Assembly: GCA_027365475.1 (NCBI GenBank)
Contig: DAHXNI010000024.1
Coordinates: 29,362 to 93,361, forward strand
Length of the DNA: 64,000 nt
Source: Pseudomonadota bacterium
GTDB taxonomy: Bacteria; Pseudomonadota; Gammaproteobacteria; JAKAQQ01
Direction of reading: 5' to 3'
Shown here: one piece after another, positions 1 through 13,100 of the stretch
Layout: every line of letters begins with the position of its first letter
Numbering within the stretch: position 1 is the stretch's first letter
Notes under the pieces: generated by a model
Database searches by the model: none
The model's input: the letters and a program-made list of their open reading frames with translations, nothing else
What the model was told of the DNA's origin: nothing
Program-made: the position numbers and the translations under genes

Positions 1-1
1 G

Positions 2-370
2 GTCGCTTCCGGCATACGGGAATCCGCCTATGCCCTAGGTTGTCGCGACCACCAGGTCGTCTTCAAGGTCCTGCTTAAGGCCGCGGCACCAGGAATCGGA
101 ACTGGTATCCTGCTCGCACTGGCCATCTCGGCCGGTGAAACCGCTCCACTTCTCTATACCGCGGGCTGGTCCAACTACGGTTGGTCCGGGCGCCTCATCC
201 ATGAACCAGTGGCCTATCTCACCTATGTGATCTGGAGCTTCATCGGTGAACCCTTCCATTCTGCCCATGCACTTGCCTACGCGGCAGCATTTCTGATCAC
301 CGCCCTTATTCTCCTGATCAATCTGATCGCCCGCCTCCTCATTGCGACAAGCCCCCACGGCAACCGCTAG
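2..370 (+). CDS. pstA: Phosphate ABC transporter permease PstA, C-terminal part (truncated by window edge)
   Basis: Open frame from base 2: VASGIRESAYALGCRDHQVVFKVLLKAAAPGIGTGILLALAISAGETAPLLYTAG...; BPD permease EAA-type loop and typical PstA C-terminus; stop at 368-370. Confidence 0.85.
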   Translation, partial: VASGIRESAYALGCRDHQVVFKVLLKAAAPGIGTGILLALAISAGETAPLLYTAGWSNYGWSGRLIHEPVAYLTYVIWSFIGEPFHSAHALAYAAAFLITALILLINLIARLLIATSPHGNR

Positions 371-387
371 ATCAAACCCGCCGGCGC

Positions 388-393
388 TATAAT
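388..393 (+). promoter_or_regulatory. Candidate -10 element (TATAAT) for metK-ahcY
   Basis: Perfect TATAAT with GC-rich flank 30 bp before the metK start; no good -35 seen. Confidence 0.4.
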
Positions 394-422
394 GACGGGC
401 TCTCTGCGGGAGGATTGTACAC

Positions 423-1604
423 ATGTCCGAAGCCATGGTTTTCAGCTCTGAATCTGTATCCGAAGGTCACCCCGATAAGGTGGCCGACCAGATCTCAGAC
501 GCCATTCTCGATGCACTGATCGCGCAGGACCCCCGTTCCCGCGTCGCCTGTGAGACACTCGTCAAAACCGGCGTGGCCATAATCGCGGGCGAGGTGACCA
601 CAGACGCCTGGGTCGACCTCGACGATCTGGTGCGCCGGGTCATCAGTGAAATCGGCTATACGAGCTCGGAGGTCGGGTTCGATGGCGCCACCTGTGGTGT
701 GATTTCACTGATCGGGAAGCAGTCCGGGGATATTGCCCAAGGCGTCGACCGCAAAACACCGGAGGAACAGGGCGCCGGAGACCAAGGCATCATGTTCGGT
801 TATGCGACCGACGAGACAGATGTGTTCATGCCGGCACCGATTACCTATGCACACCGGCTGATGCGCCGACAGGCCGAGCTGCGTCGCTCAGGAGCGCTGC
901 CCTGGCTGCGACCGGATGCCAAAAGCCAAGTCAGTCTGCGCTATGTGGACGGGGCACCCCGGGACTGCCAGGCAATCGTGGTCTCGACCCAGCATGACCC
1001 GGACGTCTCAATCGAGGATTTGCGCGAAGCGGTTCGCGAGCTCATCATCAAACCGGTACTACCCACCGAGTGGATGGTCCCCGAAACACGCATCCACATC
1101 AACCCCACGGGTCGTTTCGTGGTGGGCGGGCCAGCCGGAGACTGTGGTCTCACCGGACGGAAAATCATCGTCGATACCTATGGCGGCATGGCCCGGCACG
1201 GTGGAGGTGCCTTCTCCGGCAAGGATCCTTCCAAGGTAGATCGCTCGGCTGCCTACGCGGCCCGTCACGTCGCCAAAAACATTGTTGCAGCAGGATTGGC
1301 CCGACGGTGCGAGATCCAACTGTCGTATGCGATCGGCATCCGTGAACCGATCTCGATTGCCGTAGAAACCTTCGGTACCGGACTGCTTCCGGAAGCGCGG
1401 CTCGCTCAACTGATCCGCGACCATTTTGATCTCACACCACACGGGATCATCCAAAACCTGAATCTCATCCGCCCGATCTATCGCCAAACGGCGGCGTATG
1501 GTCATTTCGGACGGAGCGAACCCGATTTAACCTGGGAGGCGCTCGATAAGGCCGAAATCTTAAAGGATGCAGCCAATATCCGGCACGTACACCGTCTGCG
1601 CTAA
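423..1604 (+). CDS. metK: S-adenosylmethionine synthetase
   Basis: [56 protein letters not shown] motifs. Confidence 0.97.
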   Translation: MSEAMVFSSESVSEGHPDKVADQISDAILDALIAQDPRSRVACETLVKTGVAIIAGEVTTDAWVDLDDLVRRVISEIGYTSSEVGFDGATCGVISLIGKQSGDIAQGVDRKTPEEQGAGDQGIMFGYATDETDVFMPAPITYAHRLMRRQAELRRSGALPWLRPDAKSQVSLRYVDGAPRDCQAIVVSTQHDPDVSIEDLREAVRELIIKPVLPTEWMVPETRIHINPTGRFVVGGPAGDCGLTGRKIIVDTYGGMARHGGGAFSGKDPSKVDRSAAYAARHVAKNIVAAGLARRCEIQLSYAIGIREPISIAVETFGTGLLPEARLAQLIRDHFDLTPHGIIQNLNLIRPIYRQTAAYGHFGRSEPDLTWEALDKAEILKDAANIRHVHRLR

Positions 1605-1618
1605 CCGGGAATACAGAC

Positions 1619-3055
1619 ATGACAGACACAAGACACGCCGCCCACTCGACGCCAACTGAGCCCTCTGCGGATTACCGGATTCGTGATCCTGCACTCGCAT
1701 CCTGGGGGCGGCGCGAGATCGAAATCGCCGAACATGAGATGCCCGGGCTCATGTCGCTCCGGACGGAGTTTAGCCCGAGCCAGCCGCTCGCAGGGGCCCG
1801 CATCGCCGGATGCCTGCATCTCACGATCGAAACTGCGGTGCTCATCGAAACACTTATGGCGCTCGGAGCCAAAGTGCGGTGGGCCTCCTGCAACATCTTT
1901 TCGACCGAGGATCATGCTGCGGCAGCACTGGCTGCGCGCGCCATTCCGGTCTTTGCGCACAAAGGCGAAACACTTGTGGAATATTGGGAGTCGGTCGCAG
2001 AGCTTTTCGAGTGGCCCGATGGGCAGGGGCCCAATCTGATTCTTGATGATGGCGGCGATGCGACCGCATACGTGATTCTGGGCGCACGTGCCGAACAGGA
2101 ACCGGATGTCCTCGCCCAACCGCAAAACGCGGAGGAAAAGGTTCTCTTCGCGACGATTCGCGCACGCATAAAATCCAGACCGGGGTTTTTCACACAACGC
2201 CTGACGGCGATCCGGGGCGTGAGCGAGGAGACCACCACCGGCGTCCACAGACTCTATGAGCTTGAGCGCCAGGGCGGATTGCCCTTCGCCGCGATCAACG
2301 TCAATGATTCCGTCACCAAGTCGAAATTTGACAACTTGTACGGCTGTCGCGAGTCCTTGATCGACGGGATCAAACGCGCCACCGATCTCATGATCGCCGG
2401 CAAGGTTGCAGTTGTGCTCGGATATGGGGAAGTCGGCAAAGGGTGCGCCCAGGCCCTGCGCGGGCTCGGCGCGACCGTTTGGGTGACCGAAATCGATCCC
2501 ATCTGTGCGCTTCAAGCAGCCATGGAAGGATTCCGGGTGGTGGTTCTAGATCAGATCGTTGCAGAAGCCGACCTTTTCGTGACAGCCACAGGCAACATTC
2601 GGGTCATCGCACATGAGCACCTGCTACGAATGAAACATCGGGCGGTGGTCTGTAACATCGGCCATTTCGATGCTGAAATCGATGTTGCGTCGCTCCGTGC
2701 CTATCCCTGGACTGCTATCAAGCCTCAGGTCGATCTGATCCGACTCCCAGACGGCCGCGAACTCATCCTTCTGGCCGAAGGCCGCCTCGTCAATCTCGGT
2801 TGTGCAACGGGACACCCGAGCTTTGTCATGTCCGCCTCTTTTACCAATCAGGTCCTCGCGCAGATCGAACTCTGGAAAAACAGCGCACATTATGACCGGC
2901 GCGTACACATCCTGCCTAAAACACTTGATGAGAAAGTGGCGCGCCTGCACCTTGGCCGACTCGGAGCAAAGCTCACGGTGCTCACCCCGGAACAGGAGCG
3001 CTATCTCGGCTTACCCAAGGAAGGACCCTTCAAGTCTGACCATTACCGCTATTGA
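1619..3055 (+). CDS. ahcY: S-adenosylhomocysteine hydrolase
   Basis: [57 protein letters not shown]-terminal KSDHYRY. Confidence 0.97.
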   Translation: MTDTRHAAHSTPTEPSADYRIRDPALASWGRREIEIAEHEMPGLMSLRTEFSPSQPLAGARIAGCLHLTIETAVLIETLMALGAKVRWASCNIFSTEDHAAAALAARAIPVFAHKGETLVEYWESVAELFEWPDGQGPNLILDDGGDATAYVILGARAEQEPDVLAQPQNAEEKVLFATIRARIKSRPGFFTQRLTAIRGVSEETTTGVHRLYELERQGGLPFAAINVNDSVTKSKFDNLYGCRESLIDGIKRATDLMIAGKVAVVLGYGEVGKGCAQALRGLGATVWVTEIDPICALQAAMEGFRVVVLDQIVAEADLFVTATGNIRVIAHEHLLRMKHRAVVCNIGHFDAEIDVASLRAYPWTAIKPQVDLIRLPDGRELILLAEGRLVNLGCATGHPSFVMSASFTNQVLAQIELWKNSAHYDRRVHILPKTLDEKVARLHLGRLGAKLTVLTPEQERYLGLPKEGPFKSDHYRY

Positions 3056-3073
3056 TGCACCCGTCAGATCGAC

Positions 3074-3856
3074 TCAGCGTCTGAGGCGACGGGTTGCAAT
3101 AACGGTTGCGAGACTGTAACCCCCCACCCCATACGCAACCAAAACCGCGAGATTACCCCAGATGTCCCGGGGAGTCTGTCCAACAAGGAGTGGACGAATA
3201 AGCGCGATGGCATGGGTCAGAGGAAGCCATTCCGCCACCTGGACGACCGGTCGGGGCAGCGCCTGGAGCGGAAAAAAAACACCCGAGACCAGAAGAAGGG
3301 GTGTTAAAACCAGGATCATGTAATAGACGAAAAAATCATAACTCCGTGCCAGAACAGTCATGATCATGGCCAGGGATGCAAAGGCGAATCCCATGCAAAG
3401 AATCACAGGGAGCACCCAAAGCATGCCCATGCCCCACCAGAGCCCCAGCACAAGACCGACCACGAGGATAGCAAGCGCATTGATAAGCCCCTTGGTCGCA
3501 GCCCAGCTCACTTCCCCCAGAATGAGATCTACCGGCTCGAGCGGTGCGGTCAGAATCGCGTCCCAGGTTTTCTGCATCTCGAGACGCGTGAATGCGGAAT
3601 AAAGCGCCTCAAAACTTGCGGCGTTCATCGCACTCGAACAGACAATACCGGTCGCCAAAAAAACGAGATACGGCAGATGATCCATGGTCTTAACGAAATG
3701 ACCGAACCCATATCCAAATGCAAGGAGATAGAGCAAGGGCTCGCCAAAGTTTGCAATGAGCGAGGGAATCATGAGTTTTTTCCAAACCAGGAAATTGCGT
3801 GCCCACACGGCACCAAACCCGAGGCTTGGCCTGAGCGCGTGCCTCAAGCCCTTCAT
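3074..3856 (-). CDS. ABC-2 type transporter permease (NodJ-like)
   Basis: Multi-TM ABC-2 permease; overlaps the upstream ATPase gene. Confidence 0.85.
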   Translation of the reverse strand: MKGLRHALRPSLGFGAVWARNFLVWKKLMIPSLIANFGEPLLYLLAFGYGFGHFVKTMDHLPYLVFLATGIVCSSAMNAASFEALYSAFTRLEMQKTWDAILTAPLEPVDLILGEVSWAATKGLINALAILVVGLVLGLWWGMGMLWVLPVILCMGFAFASLAMIMTVLARSYDFFVYYMILVLTPLLLVSGVFFPLQALPRPVVQVAEWLPLTHAIALIRPLLVGQTPRDIWGNLAVLVAYGVGGYSLATVIATRRLRR

Positions 3857-4773
3857 TCACGAAGCTCCCGGCCGGTCAGCTTGAGAAAGCAATCCTCGAG
3901 ATTGGTCGGTCGCTCGATATAACGATTGAGATGCATCTGATCCACTAAATCGGCTAGTGGCTCGCGTCGAGACGCATACACAAGGGTCAAGGCACCAACC
4001 CGTTCCAGGGTGTAGCACGCAGGATCAAGCGACAGGTTTTCCGCCACCGGCTCCCGGATCTCGAGTACGAAGCGGGGCAATGATCGCTCGACCAGCTCAC
4101 GCGGTGCACCAAGCGTTCGTATGCGCCCCTGGTCCATGATAGCCACCCGGTCACACAGTCGTTCGGCCTCTTCCATGTAATGGGTCGTGAGAATCAGCGT
4201 CCGGCCCGCAGCACGCAGGGAACCCAGCCGATCCCAGAGGTGCTGGCGGGCATGCGGATCGAGACCGGTTGTCGGTTCATCCAGAATGATGAGTTCGGGA
4301 TCGTGAATCAGTGCCCGGATGAGTGTGAGACGCCGTTTCGTACCACCCGAGAGCTCTCGGAGATTGGTGCGTGCGCGATCGGTGAGCTGTGCAAATTCCA
4401 GAAGGGATGCGATACGGGCCTGAATTTCGCGAGGGGCCAACCCGAAATATCGGGCATAGACCGTAAGATTCTCGACAACGGAAAAATCGGGATCCAGGTT
4501 ATCCGATTGCGGCACGACTCCGATTCGGCGGCGAGCCGCGCGTGCTTCACTGGGGATCGAATGACCCAAAACCGAGATGGCTCCCGATGTTGGCGTCGTG
4601 AGACCCAGCAGTAACCTAAGCGTTGTCGTCTTTCCAGCTCCGTTTGGTCCGAGCAGCCCGAAGCATTCTCCGCGGGGGATTTCGAGATCCAGTTCATCGA
4701 CTGCGACCCGGTCCGGGTAGCGCTTGACGAGTCCGGTCACCCGTATGGCCGGAGTGGACACTTCCCCGTGCAC
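3853..4773 (-). CDS. ABC transporter ATP-binding protein (NodI-like)
   Basis: Walker A GPNGAGKTT, signature LSGGTKRR, Walker B LIILDEPTTGLDP; GTG start. Confidence 0.9.
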   Translation of the reverse strand: MHGEVSTPAIRVTGLVKRYPDRVAVDELDLEIPRGECFGLLGPNGAGKTTTLRLLLGLTTPTSGAISVLGHSIPSEARAARRRIGVVPQSDNLDPDFSVVENLTVYARYFGLAPREIQARIASLLEFAQLTDRARTNLRELSGGTKRRLTLIRALIHDPELIILDEPTTGLDPHARQHLWDRLGSLRAAGRTLILTTHYMEEAERLCDRVAIMDQGRIRTLGAPRELVERSLPRFVLEIREPVAENLSLDPACYTLERVGALTLVYASRREPLADLVDQMHLNRYIERPTNLEDCFLKLTGRELRE

Positions 4774-4781
4774 CCGCTGCG

Positions 4782-4910
4782 TCAGCGGGTCGGTCCTTTG
4801 CGTGCTCCGGGCTTCCGTTTGCGTTTGGAGGCAGCCACATGCAGGCGCGTCACCCCGTAGCTGCCACGCCAGAGTTTGCCCCGGAAAGACCGCTTGTCAC
4901 CCTTACCCAT
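4782..4910 (-). CDS. 30S ribosomal protein THX family small basic protein (42 aa; not in the ORF track)
   Basis: MGKGDKRSFRGKLWRGSYGVTRLHVAASKRKRKPGARKGPTR*; MGKGDKxxxRGKxxxGSYG is the THX signature; GGGGGTG Shine-Dalgarno-like sequence upstream. Confidence 0.85.
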   Translation of the reverse strand: MGKGDKRSFRGKLWRGSYGVTRLHVAASKRKRKPGARKGPTR

Positions 4911-4998
4911 GACACACCCCCAAAGGTTTGATCGATCACTCTATTCTATCGGAAGCACGCGCATATCCGGGACAGGACCGGATAGAGACAGCTGACAC

Positions 4999-5028
4999 TT
5001 GACAACCCGGGTTGTTCCCTTTAGCTTA
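4999..5028 (+). promoter_or_regulatory. Candidate sigma70 promoter of the met leader (TTGACA, 17 nt, weak -10)
   Basis: TTGACA at 4999-5004, TAGCTT at 5022-5027. Confidence 0.4.
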
Positions 5029-5035
5029 TAGCTCC

Positions 5036-6587
<1,552 letters not shown>

Positions 6588-6588
<1 letters not shown>

Positions 6589-7688
6589 TGACCGCTCTGG
6601 GATCGGGCTCAGCGAACCCCGGTCATTTTCAATGCGACACCCCACTCACCCTGGAATCCGGGGAAATACTCGAATACCCCACCATCGCCTATCGGAGTTG
6701 GGGAACACTGAGCGCCGAGCGGGATAACGCAATCCTGATCTGTCATGCACTCACGGGATCAGATGATGTGGATCACTGGTGGCCCGGATTGATCGGCGCG
6801 GGCCGTGCTCTCGATCCCGCGCGTGACTACATCCTTTGCACCAATGTTCTTGGAAGCTGCTATGGAACAATTGGCCCGGCCTCCATCAACCCGAGAACCG
6901 GCCGGCGCTATGGAAGCCGCTTCCCCGCGATCACCGTGGGCGACATGGTCGAACTGGAGCATCATCTCGTCGATGCCATGGGCATTAAACGACTGACTCT
7001 CGTGATCGGTGGGTCGCTCGGAGGAATGCAGGCTCTCGAATGGGGTGTACGGGCGCGACACCGGATTGGCGCATTAATGGCCATCGCCACAACCGACCGG
7101 CAGTCTGCTTGGGCAATCGCATTTTCGGAGGCTCAGCGCATGGCCATTCTAGCTGACCCCCGATGGCAAGGAGGTGATTTCCCCCCAAGCGACCCCCCTC
7201 TTGAGGGGCTCAGGGCTGCACGCACAATTGCCATGTTGAGCTACCGGCACTGGGGTGAGTTGAGTGAACGATTCGGTCGAAGGCAGCGACAAGGGAATTT
7301 CGAGATCATAAACTGGCTCGCCCACCACGGCAAAAGCCTAGCCCACCGATTTGATGCTGGAAGCTACATCACTCTCACCCGGGCCATGGATACACATGAC
7401 CTGGAACGCTCCCGGATCAGAGTTCCAGCATTGCAAAATCTCGCTGATTTCCCACCGACGCTCGTGATCGGAATCACGAGCGACCTCCTTTATCCTCCCG
7501 AGGAACAGATCCGCCTCGCGTCCAAAATCCCTGGAGCCGAGCTCGCTTGGCTGGATTCGCCACATGGGCATGATGCCTTCCTGATTGAAATCGATCAATT
7601 AGATGTCTTGCTTCGCACCTATCGAGCAAAGTTCGGGGACAGGCAACTCTCATCTGCAACAACAGGAAACGCGACATGCCATCCCTAG
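6588..7688 (+). CDS. metX: Homoserine O-acetyltransferase
   Basis: Alpha/beta-hydrolase with GGSLGGMQALEW, NVLGSCYGTIGPAS. Confidence 0.95.
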
Positions 7689-8812
7689 ATGGACGGGGTT
7701 TTGCATCCCGCAACCCGCGCGCGATTTGCCAGATGCCAACGCCAGACCAGGCCCAACTCTGCATTGTCGGACATACCGGTCAGGTCGGTCGAGCTCTTCT
7801 TACCCTACTCAATGCAACCGACCTCGATCATCTCCCGCACCGAAACTGGAAAATCGCTGCCTTGGCCAACCGCACCCAGATCCTCTGGCCGCAACAATCC
7901 CATACGCCAGAAAACCGGATGCCAGGAGATTGGCCGCATATCATTACACGCTTTAGGCAACATCGTGGGCCCAAGCTTTTCATCGACTGCAGCGCGGATA
8001 GGAACGTGGTCGCCCAGTACCCGCTCCTACTCAAACACCGCATCACGATCATCACCCCCAATAAGCTCGCGTTCAGCACATCCCAATCTTTTTATACTTC
8101 GCTTCAGCGTATTGCCCGGCAAAACGGAGCCGGGTTGCATTATGAAACGACGGTTGGCGCGTCTCTGCCTGTTTTATCAACGGTACGGGACCTGTTGAAG
8201 ACGGGAGATCGTATTGCAAAAGCGGAAGCGTGTCTTTCAGGTACATGGTCGTATGTGCTGTACCGGCTCCACTTGGGCATCCCCTTCTCTCAGGCCGTAG
8301 CGGAGGCTCAGGCATTGGGCTATGCAGAACCCGATCCAGCCACGGACCTTGGGGGATCCGATGTCCGCCGCAAACTTTTAATTCTGCTACGGGAGGTGGG
8401 CCTTAAATGGGAACCGGAGGATATTGCAGGAGACAACCCTATGCCCCACACCAGCCAACCGTCAACCTCTTCCGACAATTGGGTGCTGCACCTTGCGGAC
8501 AGTGATCCGCTCTGGTCAAAGCGAGTTACGCATGCGTCTTCTCAGGGACAGCGCCTGGTCTACCGTGCCGGGTTCGATGGGAGTCATGCCCGTGTTGAAC
8601 TCGTCCCGGTTCCCAAGGGGTCGATCCTGGCTGATCTCGCACCCGGAGAAAATCGGGTCTGCTTCTGGACCCATCGATACGCCACCATCCCGCTCTCCAT
8701 CTCGGGACCGGGTGCGGGCCCCGAGTTGACTGCCGCGGGCGTGCTCTTGGATATGCTCAAGGCGGAAGCCGACTTGCGCACGGGCGTCTACCTGCATGAG
8801 AGCATGCGTTAA
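7676..8812 (+). CDS. Homoserine dehydrogenase (monofunctional, no aspartokinase domain)
   Basis: N-terminal GHTGQVGRALL dinucleotide fold; TPNKLAFS, YETTVGASLPVLSTVRDLLKTGD, C-terminal GPGAGPELTAAGVLLD; overlaps metX. Confidence 0.85.
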   Translation: MPSLDGRGFASRNPRAICQMPTPDQAQLCIVGHTGQVGRALLTLLNATDLDHLPHRNWKIAALANRTQILWPQQSHTPENRMPGDWPHIITRFRQHRGPKLFIDCSADRNVVAQYPLLLKHRITIITPNKLAFSTSQSFYTSLQRIARQNGAGLHYETTVGASLPVLSTVRDLLKTGDRIAKAEACLSGTWSYVLYRLHLGIPFSQAVAEAQALGYAEPDPATDLGGSDVRRKLLILLREVGLKWEPEDIAGDNPMPHTSQPSTSSDNWVLHLADSDPLWSKRVTHASSQGQRLVYRAGFDGSHARVELVPVPKGSILADLAPGENRVCFWTHRYATIPLSISGPGAGPELTAAGVLLDMLKAEADLRTGVYLHESMR

Positions 8813-8933
8813 ACATCGAACAGGGGCCTGGAGTGGCCACGCGAAGTGAGGTGGGTATGTTTTATAGTCTTGATCCTAGTATTGCGTCCTCTGCGCCAGC
8901 ATCATTCATCAACTCCACAAGACAGAAGATAAA

Positions 8934-9335
8934 TCATGAATTCGAAGCATGCGGAGGGAAGTATTTTCCAAACCATGCCTCAAATCCGCAACAGGCCATC
9001 AAACACACGCCAGCCGCAACACCTGCGATCCAACCCCAGCCATCATGACCGAGTGGCAGGATCTGGAAACCATACAGCAGCGAGGCCAGCGCGGCCAGAA
9101 GAAAAACCGGGCCTGTAAAAAAACAATGTCGACGCCCACACTGACGGGCGTTGATCCAGCAGGCAAGCCCCATCACCGTGAAGCCGAATGCCCAACCGAT
9201 CATCTGAAGCAGCGCAGTAGTGTGAGCGGTCCAAATGATGATGATCCATGGCACAACCCACAGCATCACCGTCATCCAGCGGGAATGGAGCCAGTCATTT
9301 TGAAGATGTGTTTCGTGCTCACCCATGGGATGCAT
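8934..9335 (-). CDS. Small membrane protein of unknown function
   Basis: 133 aa, several hydrophobic segments, downstream of nrdJ in the same orientation. Confidence 0.6.
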   Translation of the reverse strand: MHPMGEHETHLQNDWLHSRWMTVMLWVVPWIIIIWTAHTTALLQMIGWAFGFTVMGLACWINARQCGRRHCFFTGPVFLLAALASLLYGFQILPLGHDGWGWIAGVAAGVCLMACCGFEAWFGKYFPPHASNS

Positions 9336-9415
9336 TCAAATTCCACTGATGTTGCATCTCGAACCCTAACGCGAAAGAGCCTGTACGATATCTCCAGTCC
9401 TCGTGCGGTGACCTG

Positions 9416-10138
9416 CTAGCTACACTTGGAATCCGCACAATTGAGACAGGTCATGCACCCATCCAGCATCACCACCGCAGCAGTCTGGCATTTGTTGCAA
9501 AGCTGTGCACCTGCTGGGAAAACCCCTTGGGCAAATGCATCTTTCTGTTGCGCCTGAGCTTCGTAGGCGGCTCTCTTTTCAGCGATCAATTTTTGCTGCT
9601 CCGGGTCGGGTTCGCGCGGCACGATTAGACCGATTTCAATCAGGTGACACTCGATGACGTATCCAATCTCCGCAATCAAGGAAGGCATATACCGGCCACC
9701 CGCCTTCCAATACCCCCCCCGTGGATCGAACACAGCCTTGAGCTCATCCACCAAAAACACAACATCACCACCTTTGCGAAACACCGCGGAAATGATCCGC
9801 GTGAGAGCAACGATCCATTGGAAATGGTCCAGATTCTTCGAATTGATGAAAATCTCAAACGGTCTCCGGCTCTCGTGAGGAGTCCCGCGATTCAAGACAA
9901 TGTCGTTGATCGTGATGTACATGGCATGATCGGAAACCGGTGTTTTGACCTTGTAGGTCGAACCGATCAAAACCTCGGGCCGGTCGAGCTTCTCATGCAT
10001 CAGGATCACTTGGCCGCTGGCTCGCTCAGCAGTTTCCTTATGGATAGCGGCAGCAACCGGATCACCTTCCGGATGATTCTTGCCTGTATCGAGTTTCTCG
10101 ACGCTGTAATCGATGATCGGCTGATCGATTTTAATCAT
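9416..10138 (-). CDS. nrdJb: Class II ribonucleotide reductase C-terminal subunit NrdJb (TSCPD-type, C-terminal Cys cluster)
   Basis: C-terminal CNKCQTAAVVMLDGCMTCLNCADSKCS; directly downstream of nrdJa. Confidence 0.8.
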   Translation of the reverse strand: MIKIDQPIIDYSVEKLDTGKNHPEGDPVAAAIHKETAERASGQVILMHEKLDRPEVLIGSTYKVKTPVSDHAMYITINDIVLNRGTPHESRRPFEIFINSKNLDHFQWIVALTRIISAVFRKGGDVVFLVDELKAVFDPRGGYWKAGGRYMPSLIAEIGYVIECHLIEIGLIVPREPDPEQQKLIAEKRAAYEAQAQQKDAFAQGVFPAGAQLCNKCQTAAVVMLDGCMTCLNCADSKCS

Positions 10139-10150
10139 GTTGGAATACCC

Positions 10151-13100
10151 TCACCATTTGCCGTAATAACCTTCTTTGAGCGCGTCAAAAAGATTCGCCG
10201 CCGTATGCTGTTCTCCGTCATATTCCACTTGCTCGTCGCCTCGGGCCTCAACCTGGGTTCCATCCTCCAGAGTGAAGTGGTATACGGTGTTGGCCAAATC
10301 CTCTCCTTTCACGAGCACCCCCTGAAAAACAGCGGGGTTGAACCGGAATGTCGTGCACCCCTTGAGCCCTTTCTCATAGGCATAGAGGTAGATGTCCTTG
10401 AACTCCTCATAAGGGAAATCCGTCGGCACGTTGGCAGTTTTGGAAATCGACGAATCGATCCATTTCTGGGCTGCAGCCTGAATATCGACGTGCTGGCGCG
10501 GTGTCACCTCGTGGGTCGTGGCAAAATAGTCGGGCAGACCATGTGGCCCCTCGTGGACTTCCGGCGACGCGTCCTCATCGATCAGTGTCCGGTAGGCCAA
10601 TAACTCATAAGAAAATACCTCGATCCGTTCCTTGGTTTTCCGCCCCGGCCGGATGACATTGCGATAGTAAAAATGGGCAAACGATGGCTCGATACCGTTC
10701 GAAGCATTGTTGGCCAGTGCCAGTGAAATAGTACCGGTCGGCGCGATAGATGTGTGATGGGTAAACCGAGCTCCCGTCTCGGCCAGTTGATCCACAAGAT
10801 CCGGGTCAATTTCAGCAAGCTGGCGCATGTAATGGCTGTAGCGCGCATGCAACAAGCGTGCGGGTATCTTCTGCCCTGCCCGGTAACCATCTCGGACCAA
10901 CTCGGGACGCAAATGGAGCATCCGGGGGGTGATTTCGACGGACTGTTGCATGATTGGTGCGGGCCCCTTATCACGAGCCAAGGTCAAAGCTTCACGCCAA
11001 CCCGCCAGCGCCATCTCGCGGGCAACAGATTCCGTAAACGCCACGGATTCCGGTGAACCATAGCGGTGCCCAAGCAGCGTCAGTGTCGAACCCAGCCCCA
11101 AAAATCCCATTCCATGGCGGCGTTTCTGCTCAATCTCCGTACGCTGCGGGGCCAGAGGGAGGCCATTGACTTCGACCACATTGTCCAGCATACGGGTGAA
11201 AATCCGCACGACCTCTCGGTATTCATCCCAGTCAAAGCGAGCACGCTCGGTAAACGGTTCGCGGACAAACTTGGTCAGATTGACCGAACCGAGCAGACAG
11301 GATCCGTAGGGTGGCAGTGGCTGCTCGCCGCATTGCCCAGTCACAAGCCCGTTGAAAATGACCGTGTTGTGATCAGGCTGGGTGGTATCGAATACGGTTT
11401 CGAGACCAACATACACAATGTCCGCAATTCGGGTGGAACCGCCACCCGCTCCGGGCTGCGCGTGATTGATAGCCCACTCACGATATTTTGCATTTTGATC
11501 CTCAGCGAGAAAACCAATTTCATGCATGAAGGGCTCGCACGATCCTGCATCGATGATGAGCTCGCAACCCATTTGATCCTCCACGCCCGAGTGATGATGC
11601 CCAGGTCTGACCGGATTGCTCCGGTGGATGCGGCTGCAGACACCAAAGTTCGAGAGGAGTACCTGTACATCCCGGAGCAGACTCTCAAAATGCGACGCCA
11701 GCACAATGACCAGAACTGCTTCATCCTCCGAGATGCGGATCCCACCACCGGTTTGGAAAAGGGCACGCAAATAGGCCTTGACGCAAGTCTCCGAACCACG
11801 CCAGATAATTTCCGGAACATGGCGCTTGGAATCGATCCAGAGACCATAACCTCGAAGGGTGCGCATGAAACTGATCAGACGCATATGGGGCCAGTTCTGC
11901 CGAGGCGCGACCGATGGAAATTCCCGGCCACTCTGTCTATTCCGAAACATGTTCAGGCTGCGCCAAGAGAGGGACGCAGAAAGATGTGCGGTTTGCTCTT
12001 GCGAATGACTCGCACGACCGAAATCGGCAGCCAGCCAAGCCTCACCACCAATCGAAAATGACGCCTCGCCGGCAATCAAACCCAGCAACAGTCCGACCTC
12101 ACGCGAGCCGGCTGAGCCGAACTGTCCTTTGCCGGATTGAATCAGCAGTTCATCGCCTGGTTTCAGATCCCTGAGTTTGATTTTGCCACGATGGGTATAA
12201 AAATCGTGCCATTCCGTTGCCTTGATTTCATAACCATCTTCCGTGGTCACACGGTAAACGGGGGCATCCACCGCTGTCACGAACGCCGCCTGGGCCGGAC
12301 GCGTCTCGATACCATGCGTCGCTTGCCCCAAAGCTCGCCGGTCCACACTCACTTCAAGCGGCAAGCCACTTGCATAGAGATCCCCGATCCGCACCAAGCC
12401 GTACTGGGTATGCAGACGCGTGTCGGCCGTCACACAGGGATTGGTGGCGCGAATGTTCTCACACCACCAGTTGTTGTTCATTTCGTTGATCCGGTCGATC
12501 AGGATAAAACCGGGTTCAGCATACTCGTAGGTTGAACGCATGATCACATCCCAAACGTGGCGTGCCGGTACCGTTTTATAAACCTTGCAAGCGACACGCC
12601 CGGTGGTATCGACCACATATCCTTGGGTTTCGGGCCATTCGCGCCAGATGATCTGACGCCCATCGTTCAAATCAACGCCCTGCGCCTCATTGGAATCTAT
12701 CGGGAATGCCAACGGCCAGGGTCCATCCTGTTTCACGGCTTCCATGAAATCCCTGCTGATCAACAAGGACAGGTTGAACTGTCTGAGCCGTCCATCCTCT
12801 CGTTTCGCGCGAATAAACTCAAGAACATCGGGATGCTCAACATCGAAGGTCCCCATCTGTGCTCCGCGTCGTCCCCCGGCTGAGGAGACGGTAAAACACA
12901 TCCGGTCGTAGATGTCCATGAAAGAAAGTGGGCCCGATGTGTAGGCACCCGCACCCGAGACATACGCCCCACGGGGTCTCAGGGTCGAAAACTCATACCC
13001 GATTCCACAACCCGCCTTCAAGGTCAGCCCAGCCTCATGTACCTTCCCCAGAATATCGTCCATCGAGTCGCGGATGGTTCCAGAAACCGTGCAGTTGATG

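Noticed and set aside
1601-2515. 304-aa minus-strand ORF opposite ahcY
   Set aside because: Shadow ORF of a clear ahcY; no recognisable protein family.
9644-10603. 319-aa plus-strand ORF opposite nrdJb/nrdJa
   Set aside because: Fully antisense to well-supported nrdJ genes; no family resemblance.
11066-12061. 331-aa plus-strand ORF opposite the nrdJa intein region
   Set aside because: Antisense shadow ORF; the minus-strand intein motifs explain the coding signal.
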